In this document: positions 7,931 to 15,654 of the stretch, piece after piece
Numbering within the stretch: position 1 is the first letter of the stretch
Layout: every line of letters begins with the position of its first letter
From: UMGS1601 sp964617585
Lineage (GTDB): Bacteria; Bacillota; Clostridia; Oscillospirales; Ruminococcaceae
Length of the DNA: 36,076 nt
Assembly: GCA_964617585.1 (NCBI GenBank)
Contig: CAZTXS010000015.1
Span: 1 to 36,076 of the forward strand
Direction: 5' to 3'
The notes under the pieces: model-generated
Seen by the model: only the letters and a program-made list of their open reading frames with translations
Told to the model about the DNA's origin: nothing
Database searches by the model: none
Position numbers and translations under genes: made by a program

Positions 7931-8953
7931 ATGAAAAAAATAATTGTTACAGGCGGAGCAGGTTTTATTGGGGGAAACTTTGTTCACTATATGCTGAAAA
8001 AATATTCTGACTATAAAATTATCTGCCTTGATTGTCTGACTTATGCAGGTAATCTCGAAACGCTTGAAAGCGTTATGGAAAATCCGAATTTCAGATTCGT
8101 TAGGGCTGATATAACCGACCGGGAAGCCGTTTTCAGAGTTTTTGAAGAAGAAGCTCCCGACATTGTTGTAAATTTTGCCGCTGAAAGCCATGTTGACAGA
8201 AGCATTAAAGACCCCGGAATATTCTTAAACACAAATATTATCGGAACTCAGACTCTTATGGACGCTTGCATAAAGTATGGAATAGAACGGTATCATCAGG
8301 TTTCGACTGATGAGGTGTACGGTGATCTTCCGCTCGACAGACCCGACCTTTTCTTTACTGAAGAAACCCCTATTCACACGAGTTCGCCCTATTCGGCGTC
8401 TAAAGCCTCGGCCGACCTGCTTGTCGGCGCTTATTACAGAACCTATGGGCTTCCCGTTACAATAAGCAGATGCTCAAATAATTACGGACCGTATCATTTT
8501 CCTGAAAAGCTCATACCTTTGATGATTATAAATACGCTTTATAATAAGCCGCTTCCCGTATACGGCAAGGGTGAGAACGTTCGTGACTGGCTTTATGTTG
8601 AAGATCACTGCAAGGCAATAGATTTGATTATTCACAAGGGAACGACAGGAGAGGTTTATAATATAGGCGGACATAACGAGAAGTCGAATATTGATATTGT
8701 AAAGATTATTTTAAAAGAGCTTGGCAAGGGTGAAGAACTTATTACTTATGTTGCCGACCGTAAGGGACACGATTTGAGGTATGCTATAGATCCTGCCAAA
8801 ATTCACAGAGAACTCGGCTGGCTGCCTGAAACAAAGTTTGAAGACGGAATTAAAAAAACCATACGGTGGTATCTTGACAACAAAGACTGGTGGGAAAATA
8901 TCATAAGCGGCGAATATCAGGACTATTACAAAAGGATGTATGGTCAGGGTTAA
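7931..8953 (+). CDS. rfbB: dTDP-glucose 4,6-dehydratase (RmlB)
   Basis: A 340-residue extended short-chain dehydrogenase that converts dTDP-glucose to dTDP-4-keto-6-deoxyglucose using bound NAD. The Rossmann motif GGAGFIGGNF is at residues 8-17. The catalytic Thr126-Asp127-Glu128 (STDEVYGDL) and the YxxxK pair Tyr154/Lys158 are intact. RYAIDPAKIHRELGW near the C-terminus is typical of RmlB. It is the last gene of the operon, followed 13 bases later by a strong terminator. Its keto-sugar product is the direct substrate expected for the VioA-like aminotransferase upstream. Confidence 0.96.
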   Translation: MKKIIVTGGAGFIGGNFVHYMLKKYSDYKIICLDCLTYAGNLETLESVMENPNFRFVRADITDREAVFRVFEEEAPDIVVNFAAESHVDRSIKDPGIFLNTNIIGTQTLMDACIKYGIERYHQVSTDEVYGDLPLDRPDLFFTEETPIHTSSPYSASKASADLLVGAYYRTYGLPVTISRCSNNYGPYHFPEKLIPLMIINTLYNKPLPVYGKGENVRDWLYVEDHCKAIDLIIHKGTTGEVYNIGGHNEKSNIDIVKIILKELGKGEELITYVADRKGHDLRYAIDPAKIHRELGWLPETKFEDGIKKTIRWYLDNKDWWENIISGEYQDYYKRMYGQG

Positions 8954-8966
8954 GTTATTAATACAA

Positions 8967-9003
8967 AAAAGGCTCTCTTAGGTTTATGCTAAGAGAGCCT
9001 TTT
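8967..9003. terminator. Bidirectional intrinsic terminator
   Basis: AAAAGGCTCTCTTAG (8967-8981) pairs perfectly with CTAAGAGAGCCTTTT (8989-9003) across a 7-base loop. The A and T runs at both sides make it usable in both directions, ending rfbB on the plus strand and thrB on the minus strand. Confidence 0.9.
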
Positions 9004-9126
9004 ATAACTTAGGCAAGACGTCCCCCGCCTCCATAGGCGGCGGGTTTCATTACCCGGTCAGTAGGGGATTATATCCCACTACTGACCGACTGGTCGGCAT
9101 TGAATGACGGGCAAGCCCTTATTGAA
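9002..9126 (-). repeat. Dispersed structured repeat, copy B
   Basis: A nearly complete copy, in minus orientation, starting 10 bases after the thrB stop. The central hairpin has GGTCAGTAG/CTACTGACC arms where copies C, D and F have GTTCAG/CTGAAC, a compensated T-A to G-C change. It lacks part of the GGTCGGC/GCCGACC hairpin. Confidence 0.88.
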
Positions 9127-9135
9127 TACAATAAT

Positions 9136-10023
9136 TTAACTTATCAGAACACCGCTGTTATGAATATGAAACTCGTGAACCTTCCAGTTTGAAAGCCCTG
9201 CGGCGTTTAGCGAAAATTCGACCTTTCCGCAGAAGAAATCATTATTATTGTCTACAATAGCCATAACAGTAGGACCTGCTCCGCTTATATAAACGCCGTA
9301 TGCTCCGTGATTATAGGCGATATCAAACACCTCACGGCAGCGAGGAATAAGCTCCATTCTGTAAGGCTGATGAAGCCTGTCATGAACGGCGGTACGCAGA
9401 TTTTCAAACTTACCTGTCAAAAGCGAAGCGGAAAAAAGCGCTGCTCTGGAAAGGTTATATACTGCGTCTTTATGGGAAATTTCGCTTGGAATACAAGCTC
9501 TTGCCTTGTTGGTTCTAAGCTCAAAGTCAGGGATAATTGCGACGAATTTAAGCTTGGTATAAACCTCCTGCTTGACCCAATGAACTTTTTTTCCGTCAAA
9601 AACCGCAGTTACAATGCCGCCTAAAAGCGCAGGAGCCGTATTGTCAGGATGCCCCTCGATCTGAGCCGCTATATCCACCAGATCATCGGTGGAAAGAGGG
9701 TCGCCGAGCATTTTGTTTGCTCCTGCAAGTCCTGCGACGATACAAGCCGAGGACGAGCCTAAGCCCCTTGCAATCGGTATATTGTTGGTTTGTTCCAGCT
9801 TTAAGCCTTTAAGCGTTCTGCCGCAGACTTTATATAAATCGCTTGCCGACTTAAAAATCAGATTAGATTTGTCAGCGGGGATTTTCAAACCGTCTATTGA
9901 AGAAATTTCTATACTTTCCGATTCATCCATATTTACGTAATTATAAAAGTCAAGAGCAAGTCCCAGAGAGTCATATCCTGCTCCCAGATTAGCGCTTGTA
10001 GCCGGAATTTGTATTTTTATCAT
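9136..10023 (-). CDS. thrB: Homoserine kinase
   Basis: A 295-residue GHMP kinase that phosphorylates homoserine for threonine synthesis. The N-terminus IQIPATSANLGAGYDSLG and the ATP-binding IPIARGLGSSSA (about residues 82-93) are typical, as is GAYGVYISGAGPTV near the C-terminus. ATG 10023 has AAAGGA 8 bases upstream. It follows hom by about 60 bases in the same direction, so hom and thrB are likely one transcript with the ACT-domain gene upstream. thrC and a dedicated aspartokinase are not in the window. Confidence 0.95.
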   Translation of the reverse strand: MIKIQIPATSANLGAGYDSLGLALDFYNYVNMDESESIEISSIDGLKIPADKSNLIFKSASDLYKVCGRTLKGLKLEQTNNIPIARGLGSSSACIVAGLAGANKMLGDPLSTDDLVDIAAQIEGHPDNTAPALLGGIVTAVFDGKKVHWVKQEVYTKLKFVAIIPDFELRTNKARACIPSEISHKDAVYNLSRAALFSASLLTGKFENLRTAVHDRLHQPYRMELIPRCREVFDIAYNHGAYGVYISGAGPTVMAIVDNNNDFFCGKVEFSLNAAGLSNWKVHEFHIHNSGVLIS

Positions 10024-10082
10024 TAGATCATTCCTTTAAAAAAACCGCTATTTTACTACAGTAAGCAAAATTTTAATATCCG

Positions 10083-11324
10083 TTACATTACCCTTATCTT
10101 GCTTATTATTTCAGCCGAATGTGAAAGTATTGTAAGCTCTGTGTCAATATCTTTTTCAATCATTGGCTGAGTTATAAATGCCAGCTCGTTTTCCGGACGG
10201 TTTTCACGTTCAATGAAAATAACCTGACCGAAAACAGTTGAAAGCGAACGCTTAAAGTTATCTGCGTCGTCGCACTTTATTCTTATATACATAGCCGTCT
10301 GAGATTCTTTATATGACGTCATAAAGCTTGAGTCGTTTTTAGAATCCTCCCATGAAAGAGCAAGAACTCTCTGCTGATGCTTTAATGCGTCAATTATATC
10401 TCCCACAACTGCCGACGCAGTAGGGAGTTTTCCTGCGCCCTGACCGTAAAATATAACGTCGCCTACTCCGTTTCCCGTAACGCAGATAGCGTTATAAACG
10501 CCGTCAACATTTGAGAGAAGATTGTCTTTAGGAACAAGCATAGGGCAAACTATAGCGACAAGCTTGCCGTCGTCGTTCGGTTTAACAGAGCCTATAAGCT
10601 TTATTGTATAGCCTGCGTTTGAAGCATATTCAGCGTCGGTCAGAGAAAGATTTTTAATTCCCGAACAATGAACCATGTCAGGATAAATGTGCTTTCCGTA
10701 TGCAAGCGAACCTAAAATACATATCTTTCTGCAAGCGTCATGACCCTCAATATCCGCTGTCGGGTCGGCTTCGGCATAGCCGTTTTTCTGAGCTAGCTTC
10801 AATGCGTCCTCGAAGCTCATCTGATCCTTTATCATCTTTGTCAGAATAAAGTTGGTAGTTCCGTTTAAAATTCCTGAAATATGCTCAATTTCATTACCTG
10901 CAAGACATTTATGCAGAGGGCGAATTATAGGGATTCCTCCGCCGACTGAAGCTTCAAAAAGATAATTTGCGTTATTTTCGTTTGCAATTTTTAAAAGCTC
11001 TGCTCCTTTTTCAGCCACAAGCTCTTTATTCGAGGTTACTACGCTTTTACCTTTCTCAAGTAGCTGCTTTGTGAATTCAAAAGCAGGATGAAGTCCGCCG
11101 ATAAGTTCAGCTGCAACCTCAACCTCATCGTCGTTGAGAATATCAGTGAAATCCTTTGTCATTTTGTCTTTATACGGTGAATCGGGAAAATCTCTCAGGT
11201 CAAGGATATATCCGAGTTCAATATCTCTGCCCACCTTTTCACAGATTGATCTTTTGTTGGTTTCAAACAGCTCAACAGTTCCCGAGCCTACTACTCCATA
11301 GCCTATTACCGCTATTTTACTCAT
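10083..11324 (-). CDS. hom: Homoserine dehydrogenase with C-terminal ACT domain
   Basis: A 413-residue enzyme that reduces aspartate semialdehyde to homoserine with NAD(P)H. The Rossmann motif IGYGVVGSGTV is at 7-17. The catalytic region has the family motif YAEADPTADIEGHDACRK at about 204-221. An ACT domain, the usual site of threonine feedback, covers about 340-413. I chose ATG 11324 because AAAGGA lies 9 bases upstream; the earlier in-frame TTG at 11342 overlaps that ribosome binding site. Repeat copy C separates it from the ACT-domain gene upstream. Confidence 0.95.
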   Translation of the reverse strand: MSKIAVIGYGVVGSGTVELFETNKRSICEKVGRDIELGYILDLRDFPDSPYKDKMTKDFTDILNDDEVEVAAELIGGLHPAFEFTKQLLEKGKSVVTSNKELVAEKGAELLKIANENNANYLFEASVGGGIPIIRPLHKCLAGNEIEHISGILNGTTNFILTKMIKDQMSFEDALKLAQKNGYAEADPTADIEGHDACRKICILGSLAYGKHIYPDMVHCSGIKNLSLTDAEYASNAGYTIKLIGSVKPNDDGKLVAIVCPMLVPKDNLLSNVDGVYNAICVTGNGVGDVIFYGQGAGKLPTASAVVGDIIDALKHQQRVLALSWEDSKNDSSFMTSYKESQTAMYIRIKCDDADNFKRSLSTVFGQVIFIERENRPENELAFITQPMIEKDIDTELTILSHSAEIISKIRVM

Positions 11325-11382
11325 TATAATTTTTCCTTTCAAATAATTTATTGATAATTAAAGGTAAGAATTTATTCTCCGC

Positions 11383-11525
11383 TTATAACTAAGGCAAGAT
11401 GTCCCCCGCCTCTATAGGCGGCGGGTTTCATTACCCGTTCAGCAGCGGGATAAAATCTCCTACTGAACGGCCGGTCGGCAATGCCGACCCTTGCCACGTT
11501 GAATGACGGGCAAGCCCTTATTGAA
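11383..11525 (-). repeat. Dispersed structured repeat, copy C (full length)
   Basis: A full copy in minus orientation. Its first bases (minus strand ATTCAATAAGGG) encode the last codons and the TAA stop of the ACT-domain gene: AAA ATT CAA TAA. It contains all three hairpins: GGTCGGC/GCCGACC, the TTCAGTAG/CTGCTGAA stem, and the CCCGCC/GGCGG stem. It lies between two genes of one probable operon. Confidence 0.92.
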
Positions 11526-11958
11526 TTTTAACATCGACGACATATAAAAGCTTTGCAAGTTCGTTTTTTATGTCGGAAGCGCTTAAAGAATCGCTTTCCG
11601 GCTTAACTGAAATTGTCACCGTTGCAACCGAGTCGACAGGAATATTCTGATTGACGGTGAGAATGTTAGCTCCCATTTCGTAAAGACTTGTGAGAATAGA
11701 GGATAAGGCCCCCTTTTCGTCTTTCAGTACAAGATATAGTGAAACGATCTTGTTTGTCAGTTTTTCCTCATAAGCAAAAACAGAGTCCTTATATTTATAA
11801 TATGCGCTTCTTGAGATACCTGTTTTTCGGCAGGCGTCGGCAGAGGATTTTACATCCCCTCTCGCTTTCAGACGTTTGGCGTCAAGCACTTTCAGTATGA
11901 TATCAGGCAAAACAGATGAATTGACAACTACCGGTTTACCCGAACTGTGATGCTCCAA
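11518..11958 (-). CDS. ACT-domain regulatory protein (PheB-like, UPF0735)
   Basis: A 146-residue protein with a short helical, HTH-like region (about 15-60; ACRKTGISRSAYYKYKDSVF) and a C-terminal ACT domain (about 66-146). It resembles the PheB/UPF0735 family often found next to hom in Firmicutes. ACT domains bind amino acids, so a sensing or regulatory role in threonine/homoserine metabolism is likely but unproven. I chose TTG 11958 because AGGAGG lies 8 bases upstream; the GTG at 11967 overlaps the Shine-Dalgarno itself. The stop codon lies inside repeat copy C, so the last two or three residues may derive from the repeat. Confidence 0.87.
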   Translation of the reverse strand: MEHHSSGKPVVVNSSVLPDIILKVLDAKRLKARGDVKSSADACRKTGISRSAYYKYKDSVFAYEEKLTNKIVSLYLVLKDEKGALSSILTSLYEMGANILTVNQNIPVDSVATVTISVKPESDSLSASDIKNELAKLLYVVDVKIQ

Positions 11959-12000
11959 CGAGTCCACCTCCTAAGCACATTTGTTTTTTGAATAACTACA

Positions 12001-12029
12001 ACTATAGCATAATTACTATGAAAAGTCAA
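12001..12029 (-). promoter_or_regulatory. Sigma-A promoter of the ACT-hom-thrB operon
   Basis: On the minus strand TTGACT (12029-12024), 17-base spacer, TATAGT (12006-12001), with a 42-base leader to the TTG start at 11958. Confidence 0.75.
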
Positions 12030-12061
12030 GGATAAAAGTGACAAATTAATCGCCCGGACAA

Positions 12062-12098
12062 AAGAAAATCCCGAATCGCCGTTTGACGGTTCGGGAAA
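12062..12098 (-). terminator. Intrinsic terminator of the ABC transporter operon
   Basis: CCCGAA (12070-12075) pairs with TTCGGG (12090-12095), extended by CCG/CGG inside. On the minus strand it is followed by ATTTTCTTTTG. It lies 15 bases after the permease stop. Confidence 0.75.
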
Positions 12099-12110
12099 CA
12101 AAAATCCAGT

Positions 12111-14354
12111 CTATTCAGTGTTCTTTAGGGCTTCCTGCATAGGTATTTTTCTGATTTTTATAAACTGCAAAGCGCCGACCGCCGCATATGAAACGATTCC
12201 CAGCAGAATCATTTCGACATATATAACCGGCTTGATATAAAAACTAAGCCAACCGGAAAAGCTGCTTATAATCTGTACATAAATGAGCCTTATGAACAGA
12301 TATGATATAGGAATACTTAAAACAATAGAAATAAGCACAATTGCAGCCGTGGGTACTATGTAAAGCTTTGAAACCTCGCTGTTTTGAAAGCCTAAGATTT
12401 TAACCATGGAAACGGACAAAGCGTTTTTTTCGATAATTATTTTTGAAAGAAGATATACCAAAAGCATATAAAGCAAAACTGCAAATGCAGATATAAGCGG
12501 GAACATATTACCCATAGAGTCGAAAAGCTGTTCTGAAATGATAGTTAGGTCTGACCGGGTGATTAAAGAAGATACATTATTTTCATTTATATCAAGCATT
12601 GTGTCTGAGAAATATCCGTTGTAATAATCATTCTGCTTATTAAAATAGTTACAGAAATCTGATTTGCTCATAAAAACACAGAGAGAAGCAGGATAATCAT
12701 AGCTTCCGCCGATTTTAAACGAGTAGATATCCTTTCCGTATTTTGTTTTTAAGTTCAGAGTGTCGCCGACTTCAAGGCCGTATTTTTCTAAAATTCCGTT
12801 TGAAACCGTAACTCCTTCACAGTCAGAATTCAACGATATGTAATCCGACTGATTTTCTATGCCGTAAACGGTTATTTCGTCAGTTATTTTCTTATTCTCT
12901 AAGTCGGTTTCAAGAGTTGTAACCGAAAACCTTTCAGCATTTTTATCGTTTGTTTCTGCAGGTGATTTTAAAATATATTGATACTCGCATATCATATTGT
13001 TTAAAACTTCATCTTCATAATGCTCAAGCAAGGGAGTCATCATAAGTCCGAACATCAGTATAACGTTTGCAAAGAGTATGCCGATAAACATTATTAAGTA
13101 GCCGTGCTTGTTCTGTAAAATTGTGCGTATGCGGAATCTTGAGATAAACTTAAAATCGGGCAGCCGAACGGCTTTTTTGTTTTTGTTTTTCTTTAAATCA
13201 CGCCGCAGGAACTTTAATGGTGATAAATTCAGTTTTCTTATCAAAACAGTCAGATTAACTATAAGCATGATTATACAAGGAATAACTGTAGTCATAACAA
13301 AGGCATAACCGCTCCACACTGTTTTATATTGAGGGAGGCTGTAGCTACCGTAATACAAATTTACAACTATGTTTTTGAATATTGTATAGCCGAGAATGTT
13401 TCCCAATGCCGCTCCTGTCAGTGTAACCGCAACGGGAAGCAGAAGATAGTGACATATCATTTCTCCTTTAGTGTAACCTGACGCACGAAGCGTTCCTATT
13501 ACGGAGGCTTCCTGCTCTATTGTATTAGTTGTTGTTATTGCAAACACGAAAGCCATAATGACGATAACTATATAAAGCAGCCAGATCATCATTGCTTTGT
13601 CGTTTCCCATATCGTCGCCCGTAAAGTGTATTGCTTGATTATCAGCTTCCGAAACAAAGTCGTTTAACTGAGCAGACGAGGCAATAAGCTTCATAATGTC
13701 CTCTGATTTTTCGCTTTTTTCCTTATAGCTTAAGCTCTTATTATTGAATTTATAAGAATAGCAATATTTCAGATGTACGTCGTCTAGATTTTCAAAGGCG
13801 TCTTCAGTGACTGCGGCAACCGAAAAATTCTGTGCGTCAAACATCATATCGGTATTTTTGCGAAACAATGCGCTGTAGTCGGAAAAAGCAACCAATCCGC
13901 AGACTGTGAAATTATTATTTTGCAGATTGATTTTGTCGCCTATAGATATATTGTTATTTTCAGCAAAAAGTCTGTCTATTGCAATTTCATTGTTTGATTC
14001 TGCAAGACTGCCTTCAAGAATACTTATTCCGTTAATTCCATCTCGGTTTTTGTATATTCTGTATGTTGCAGTTTCCGTTTCGTCTTTGTAGAAGCTTTCA
14101 AAAACGGTTATATCCTCGTCACAAGACAGCTTTTCTTTAAGCTCACTGTCAATAACGCTTTCCAGAATAAAATGTCCGTCCTCAATATTGTATTTTTCAA
14201 AGCTTTTGTCATATGCCGTCTGCATACTGTTGTCTGCTACCAGAAAGCCCGAAACAAACCCTATTGTAGCAATCATAAACAGAAATATAACTGCGTATTT
14301 TCCGAAGTCTGATTTAAGCTCTCTAAGTATGCGTTTATTTAATGGATTTTTCAT
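12111..14354 (-). CDS. ABC transporter permease, FtsX/MacB (DUF214) family
   Basis: A 747-residue permease with two copies of the FtsX-like module. Order: membrane helix at about 17-37, extracellular domain with a MacB-like periplasmic core (about 38-245), three helices (about 255-370), a second N-terminal helix (about 412-432), a second extracellular domain (about 433-605), and three final helices (about 618-735). Such permeases with a separate ATPase export or sense antimicrobial peptides or lipids, or move no substrate and act mechanically. I chose ATG 14354 rather than GTG 14360 because of the spacing to the upstream signals. Its Shine-Dalgarno is displaced by a hairpin (14361-14376). Substrate unknown. 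Confidence 0.88.
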   Translation of the reverse strand: MKNPLNKRILRELKSDFGKYAVIFLFMIATIGFVSGFLVADNSMQTAYDKSFEKYNIEDGHFILESVIDSELKEKLSCDEDITVFESFYKDETETATYRIYKNRDGINGISILEGSLAESNNEIAIDRLFAENNNISIGDKINLQNNNFTVCGLVAFSDYSALFRKNTDMMFDAQNFSVAAVTEDAFENLDDVHLKYCYSYKFNNKSLSYKEKSEKSEDIMKLIASSAQLNDFVSEADNQAIHFTGDDMGNDKAMMIWLLYIVIVIMAFVFAITTTNTIEQEASVIGTLRASGYTKGEMICHYLLLPVAVTLTGAALGNILGYTIFKNIVVNLYYGSYSLPQYKTVWSGYAFVMTTVIPCIIMLIVNLTVLIRKLNLSPLKFLRRDLKKNKNKKAVRLPDFKFISRFRIRTILQNKHGYLIMFIGILFANVILMFGLMMTPLLEHYEDEVLNNMICEYQYILKSPAETNDKNAERFSVTTLETDLENKKITDEITVYGIENQSDYISLNSDCEGVTVSNGILEKYGLEVGDTLNLKTKYGKDIYSFKIGGSYDYPASLCVFMSKSDFCNYFNKQNDYYNGYFSDTMLDINENNVSSLITRSDLTIISEQLFDSMGNMFPLISAFAVLLYMLLVYLLSKIIIEKNALSVSMVKILGFQNSEVSKLYIVPTAAIVLISIVLSIPISYLFIRLIYVQIISSFSGWLSFYIKPVIYVEMILLGIVSYAAVGALQFIKIRKIPMQEALKNTE

Positions 14355-14386
14355 TTTCACCGCTCCGAAAGGAACGTTCCTCCTTT
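14355..14386 (-). promoter_or_regulatory. Shine-Dalgarno separated from the permease start by a hairpin
   Basis: On the minus strand AAAGGAGGAA (14386-14377) directly abuts a hairpin CGTTCC-TTTC-GGAGCG (14376-14361, one G-U pair), then GTGAAA, then ATG 14354. If the hairpin folds, the effective spacing is 8 bases. The 3' arm contains GGAG, which could serve as an alternative site 8 bases from the ATG, so two conformations may compete. The end of repeat copy D lies 1 base upstream of the Shine-Dalgarno. Confidence 0.55.
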
Positions 14387-14387
14387 G

Positions 14388-14533
14388 TTATAACTTAGCC
14401 AAGATGTCCCCCGCCTCTATAGGCGGCGGGTCTCATTATCCGTTCAGTAGTGGGATACAATACAATCCCTACTGAACGGCCGGTCGGCAATGCGACCTTT
14501 GCCGCGTTGAATGATGGGTAAGCCCTTATTGAA
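14388..14533 (-). repeat. Dispersed structured repeat, copy D (full length)
   Basis: A full copy in minus orientation between the ATPase (stop 13 bases away) and the permease. It has the TTCAGTAG/CTACTGAA hairpin with a slightly longer apex (GGGATTGTATTGTATCCC in its own orientation), and the CCCGCC/GGCGG hairpin. It is slightly more diverged than copies C and F (TTACCCATC at the start, TTGGCTAAG at the end). Confidence 0.92.
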
Positions 14534-14545
14534 ATTATCAGGCTT

Positions 14546-15244
14546 TTACCATTCAAGAGCTTCGGCTGAAATTTTCCCGCTGTTTTTGTATTCTTTTCTT
14601 ATAGCTCCGTCACGCAGCTTTATAATTTTGTCCGCCATGTTCTTTATTGCGTCGTTGTGCGTAACTATAATAACCGTATTGCCGTACTTTTTATTTATCT
14701 CTCCAACAAGCTTAAGTATGTCTTTTGAGGTTTTATAGTCGAGCGCTCCCGTAGGCTCGTCACAGAGGAGTATATCGGGGTTTTTAACTATAGCTCTTCC
14801 TATAGAAGTTCTCTGCTGCTGACCTCCCGAAAGCTGGTTAGGCAGTTTGTCTTTATGTTCCCATAAGCCGAGAGTATGTAAAAGCTCGTCAACGTTCAGA
14901 GCTTTATCGCTTAAATATGCTCCGACCTCTATGTTTTCTTTAACTGTCAGATTAGGGATAAGATTGTAAAACTGAAAAACATATCCCAGATGATTTCTTC
15001 GGTAGAGCGAGAGGTTCTTTTCATTCATTTTTCCAATAGCTTCTCCGTTTATTGAAATATTTCCTGCGTCCGCCGTTTCAATTCCGCCGATAATATTTAA
15101 AAGCGTTGACTTTCCCGAGCCGGAGGGTCCGAGCAAAACGCATATCTCGCCGTTTTCGATTTCGGTCGTTATACCTTTCAAAACCTGAATGCGGTTATCT
15201 CCGGTGCCGTAATACTTTTCTACATTTGAAATTTCAAGAAACAT
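14546..15244 (-). CDS. ABC transporter ATP-binding protein (MacB/LolD family)
   Basis: A 232-residue ATPase. Walker A GPSGSGKSTLLN is at about 38-49, the Q-loop at FQFYNL, signature LSGGQQQR at about 138-145, Walker B ILLCDEPTGALD at about 157-168, and the H-loop in TVIIVTHN. It pairs with the downstream FtsX-like permease. ATG 15244 is the start; the strong AAGGAGG is displaced by a hairpin (15255-15272). A promoter with a dyad at the transcription start and a possible attenuator lie upstream. Substrate unknown; peptide export or resistance is common in the family. Confidence 0.94.
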   Translation of the reverse strand: MFLEISNVEKYYGTGDNRIQVLKGITTEIENGEICVLLGPSGSGKSTLLNIIGGIETADAGNISINGEAIGKMNEKNLSLYRRNHLGYVFQFYNLIPNLTVKENIEVGAYLSDKALNVDELLHTLGLWEHKDKLPNQLSGGQQQRTSIGRAIVKNPDILLCDEPTGALDYKTSKDILKLVGEINKKYGNTVIIVTHNDAIKNMADKIIKLRDGAIRKEYKNSGKISAEALEW

Positions 15245-15281
15245 ATCCTTGCTGTACTCCCAAAAGGGAATAATCCTCCTT
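15245..15281 (-). promoter_or_regulatory. Shine-Dalgarno separated from the ATPase start by a hairpin
   Basis: On the minus strand AAGGAGG (15281-15275), AT, hairpin TATTCCC-TTTT-GGGAGTA (15272-15255, one G-U pair), then CAGCAAGGAT and ATG 15244. Folding gives an effective spacing of 12 bases. AAGGA next to the ATG is too close to serve well as the main site. Confidence 0.55.
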
Positions 15282-15303
15282 TTTGAATAATATTCTGAAT
15301 TTA

Positions 15304-15379
15304 AGTTTGCAATGGCTAACTCGGCTTTTTGAAAAAAATCGGCTCATGCCGAATTATTTTGAGTTTGCAATAGCTAACT
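15304..15379 (-). promoter_or_regulatory. Duplicated 18-bp dyad flanking a terminator-like hairpin (candidate operator/attenuator)
   Basis: AGTTTGCAATGGCTAACT (15304-15321) and AGTTTGCAATAGCTAACT (15362-15379) differ at one base. Each is an imperfect dyad (AGTTTGC/GCTAACT). The second sits exactly at the predicted transcription start of the ABC operon, a typical repressor position. Between them, on the minus strand, TCGGC-ATGA-GCCGA (15352-15339) is followed by seven T, a small terminator. A second GCCGA (15325-15321) downstream could compete for pairing. No regulator gene is adjacent. Confidence 0.5.
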
Positions 15380-15385
15380 GAATTA

Positions 15386-15414
15386 ATTTTAGCATATTCA
15401 AAACATATTGTCAA
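15386..15414 (-). promoter_or_regulatory. Extended -10 sigma-A promoter of the ABC operon
   Basis: On the minus strand TTGACA (15414-15409), 17-base spacer ending TGC, TAAAAT (15391-15386). The predicted start falls in the dyad at 15362-15379. Confidence 0.75.
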
Positions 15415-15467
15415 GGGATTTTGTAAAATAGGAATAAAAGTTAAAAAAATCTGGTTTTTTATCTTCG

Positions 15468-15589
15468 TTGAATAAGGGCTTGCCCCGTCATTCAACATGG
15501 CAACGGTCAGTATGGGATTGTATTCAACTTTTGACCGGGTAATGGAACCCGCCGCCTTTGGGCGGCTAGAGGCAAGAGGTTAGAAATAA
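15468..15589 (+). repeat. Dispersed structured repeat, copy E (diverged)
   Basis: Plus orientation, antisense to both neighbouring genes. It begins TTGAATAAGGGCTTGCC and has the CCCGCCGCC/GGCGG part, but the left and central hairpins are collapsed (GGTCAGTATGGGATTGTATTC without a matching right arm) and the end is altered to GGCAAGAGGTTAGAAATAA. It lies next to the 3' end of the anti-sigma gene, separated by the terminator. Confidence 0.75.
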
Positions 15590-15597
15590 GAAGAAAT

Positions 15598-15628
15598 AAC
15601 CGCCTTTTGGAAACCCCGGAAGGCGGTT
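15598..15628. terminator. Intrinsic terminator of the sigma/anti-sigma operon
   Basis: AACCGCCTT (15598-15606) pairs with AAGGCGGTT (15620-15628). It is flanked by T/A-rich sequence on both sides and lies 26 bases after the anti-sigma stop. It may act in both directions. Confidence 0.75.
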
Positions 15629-15654
15629 ATTTTATATGTTATTTTCAGTCAGCG

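Noticed and set aside
7018..8953. dTDP-rhamnose pathway
   Set aside because: Only rfbA and rfbB are present; the neighbours are an aminotransferase and an acetyltransferase, which point to an amino sugar.
9307..9624. Plus-strand ORF of 105 residues within thrB
   Set aside because: Antisense shadow of homoserine kinase with no supporting signal.
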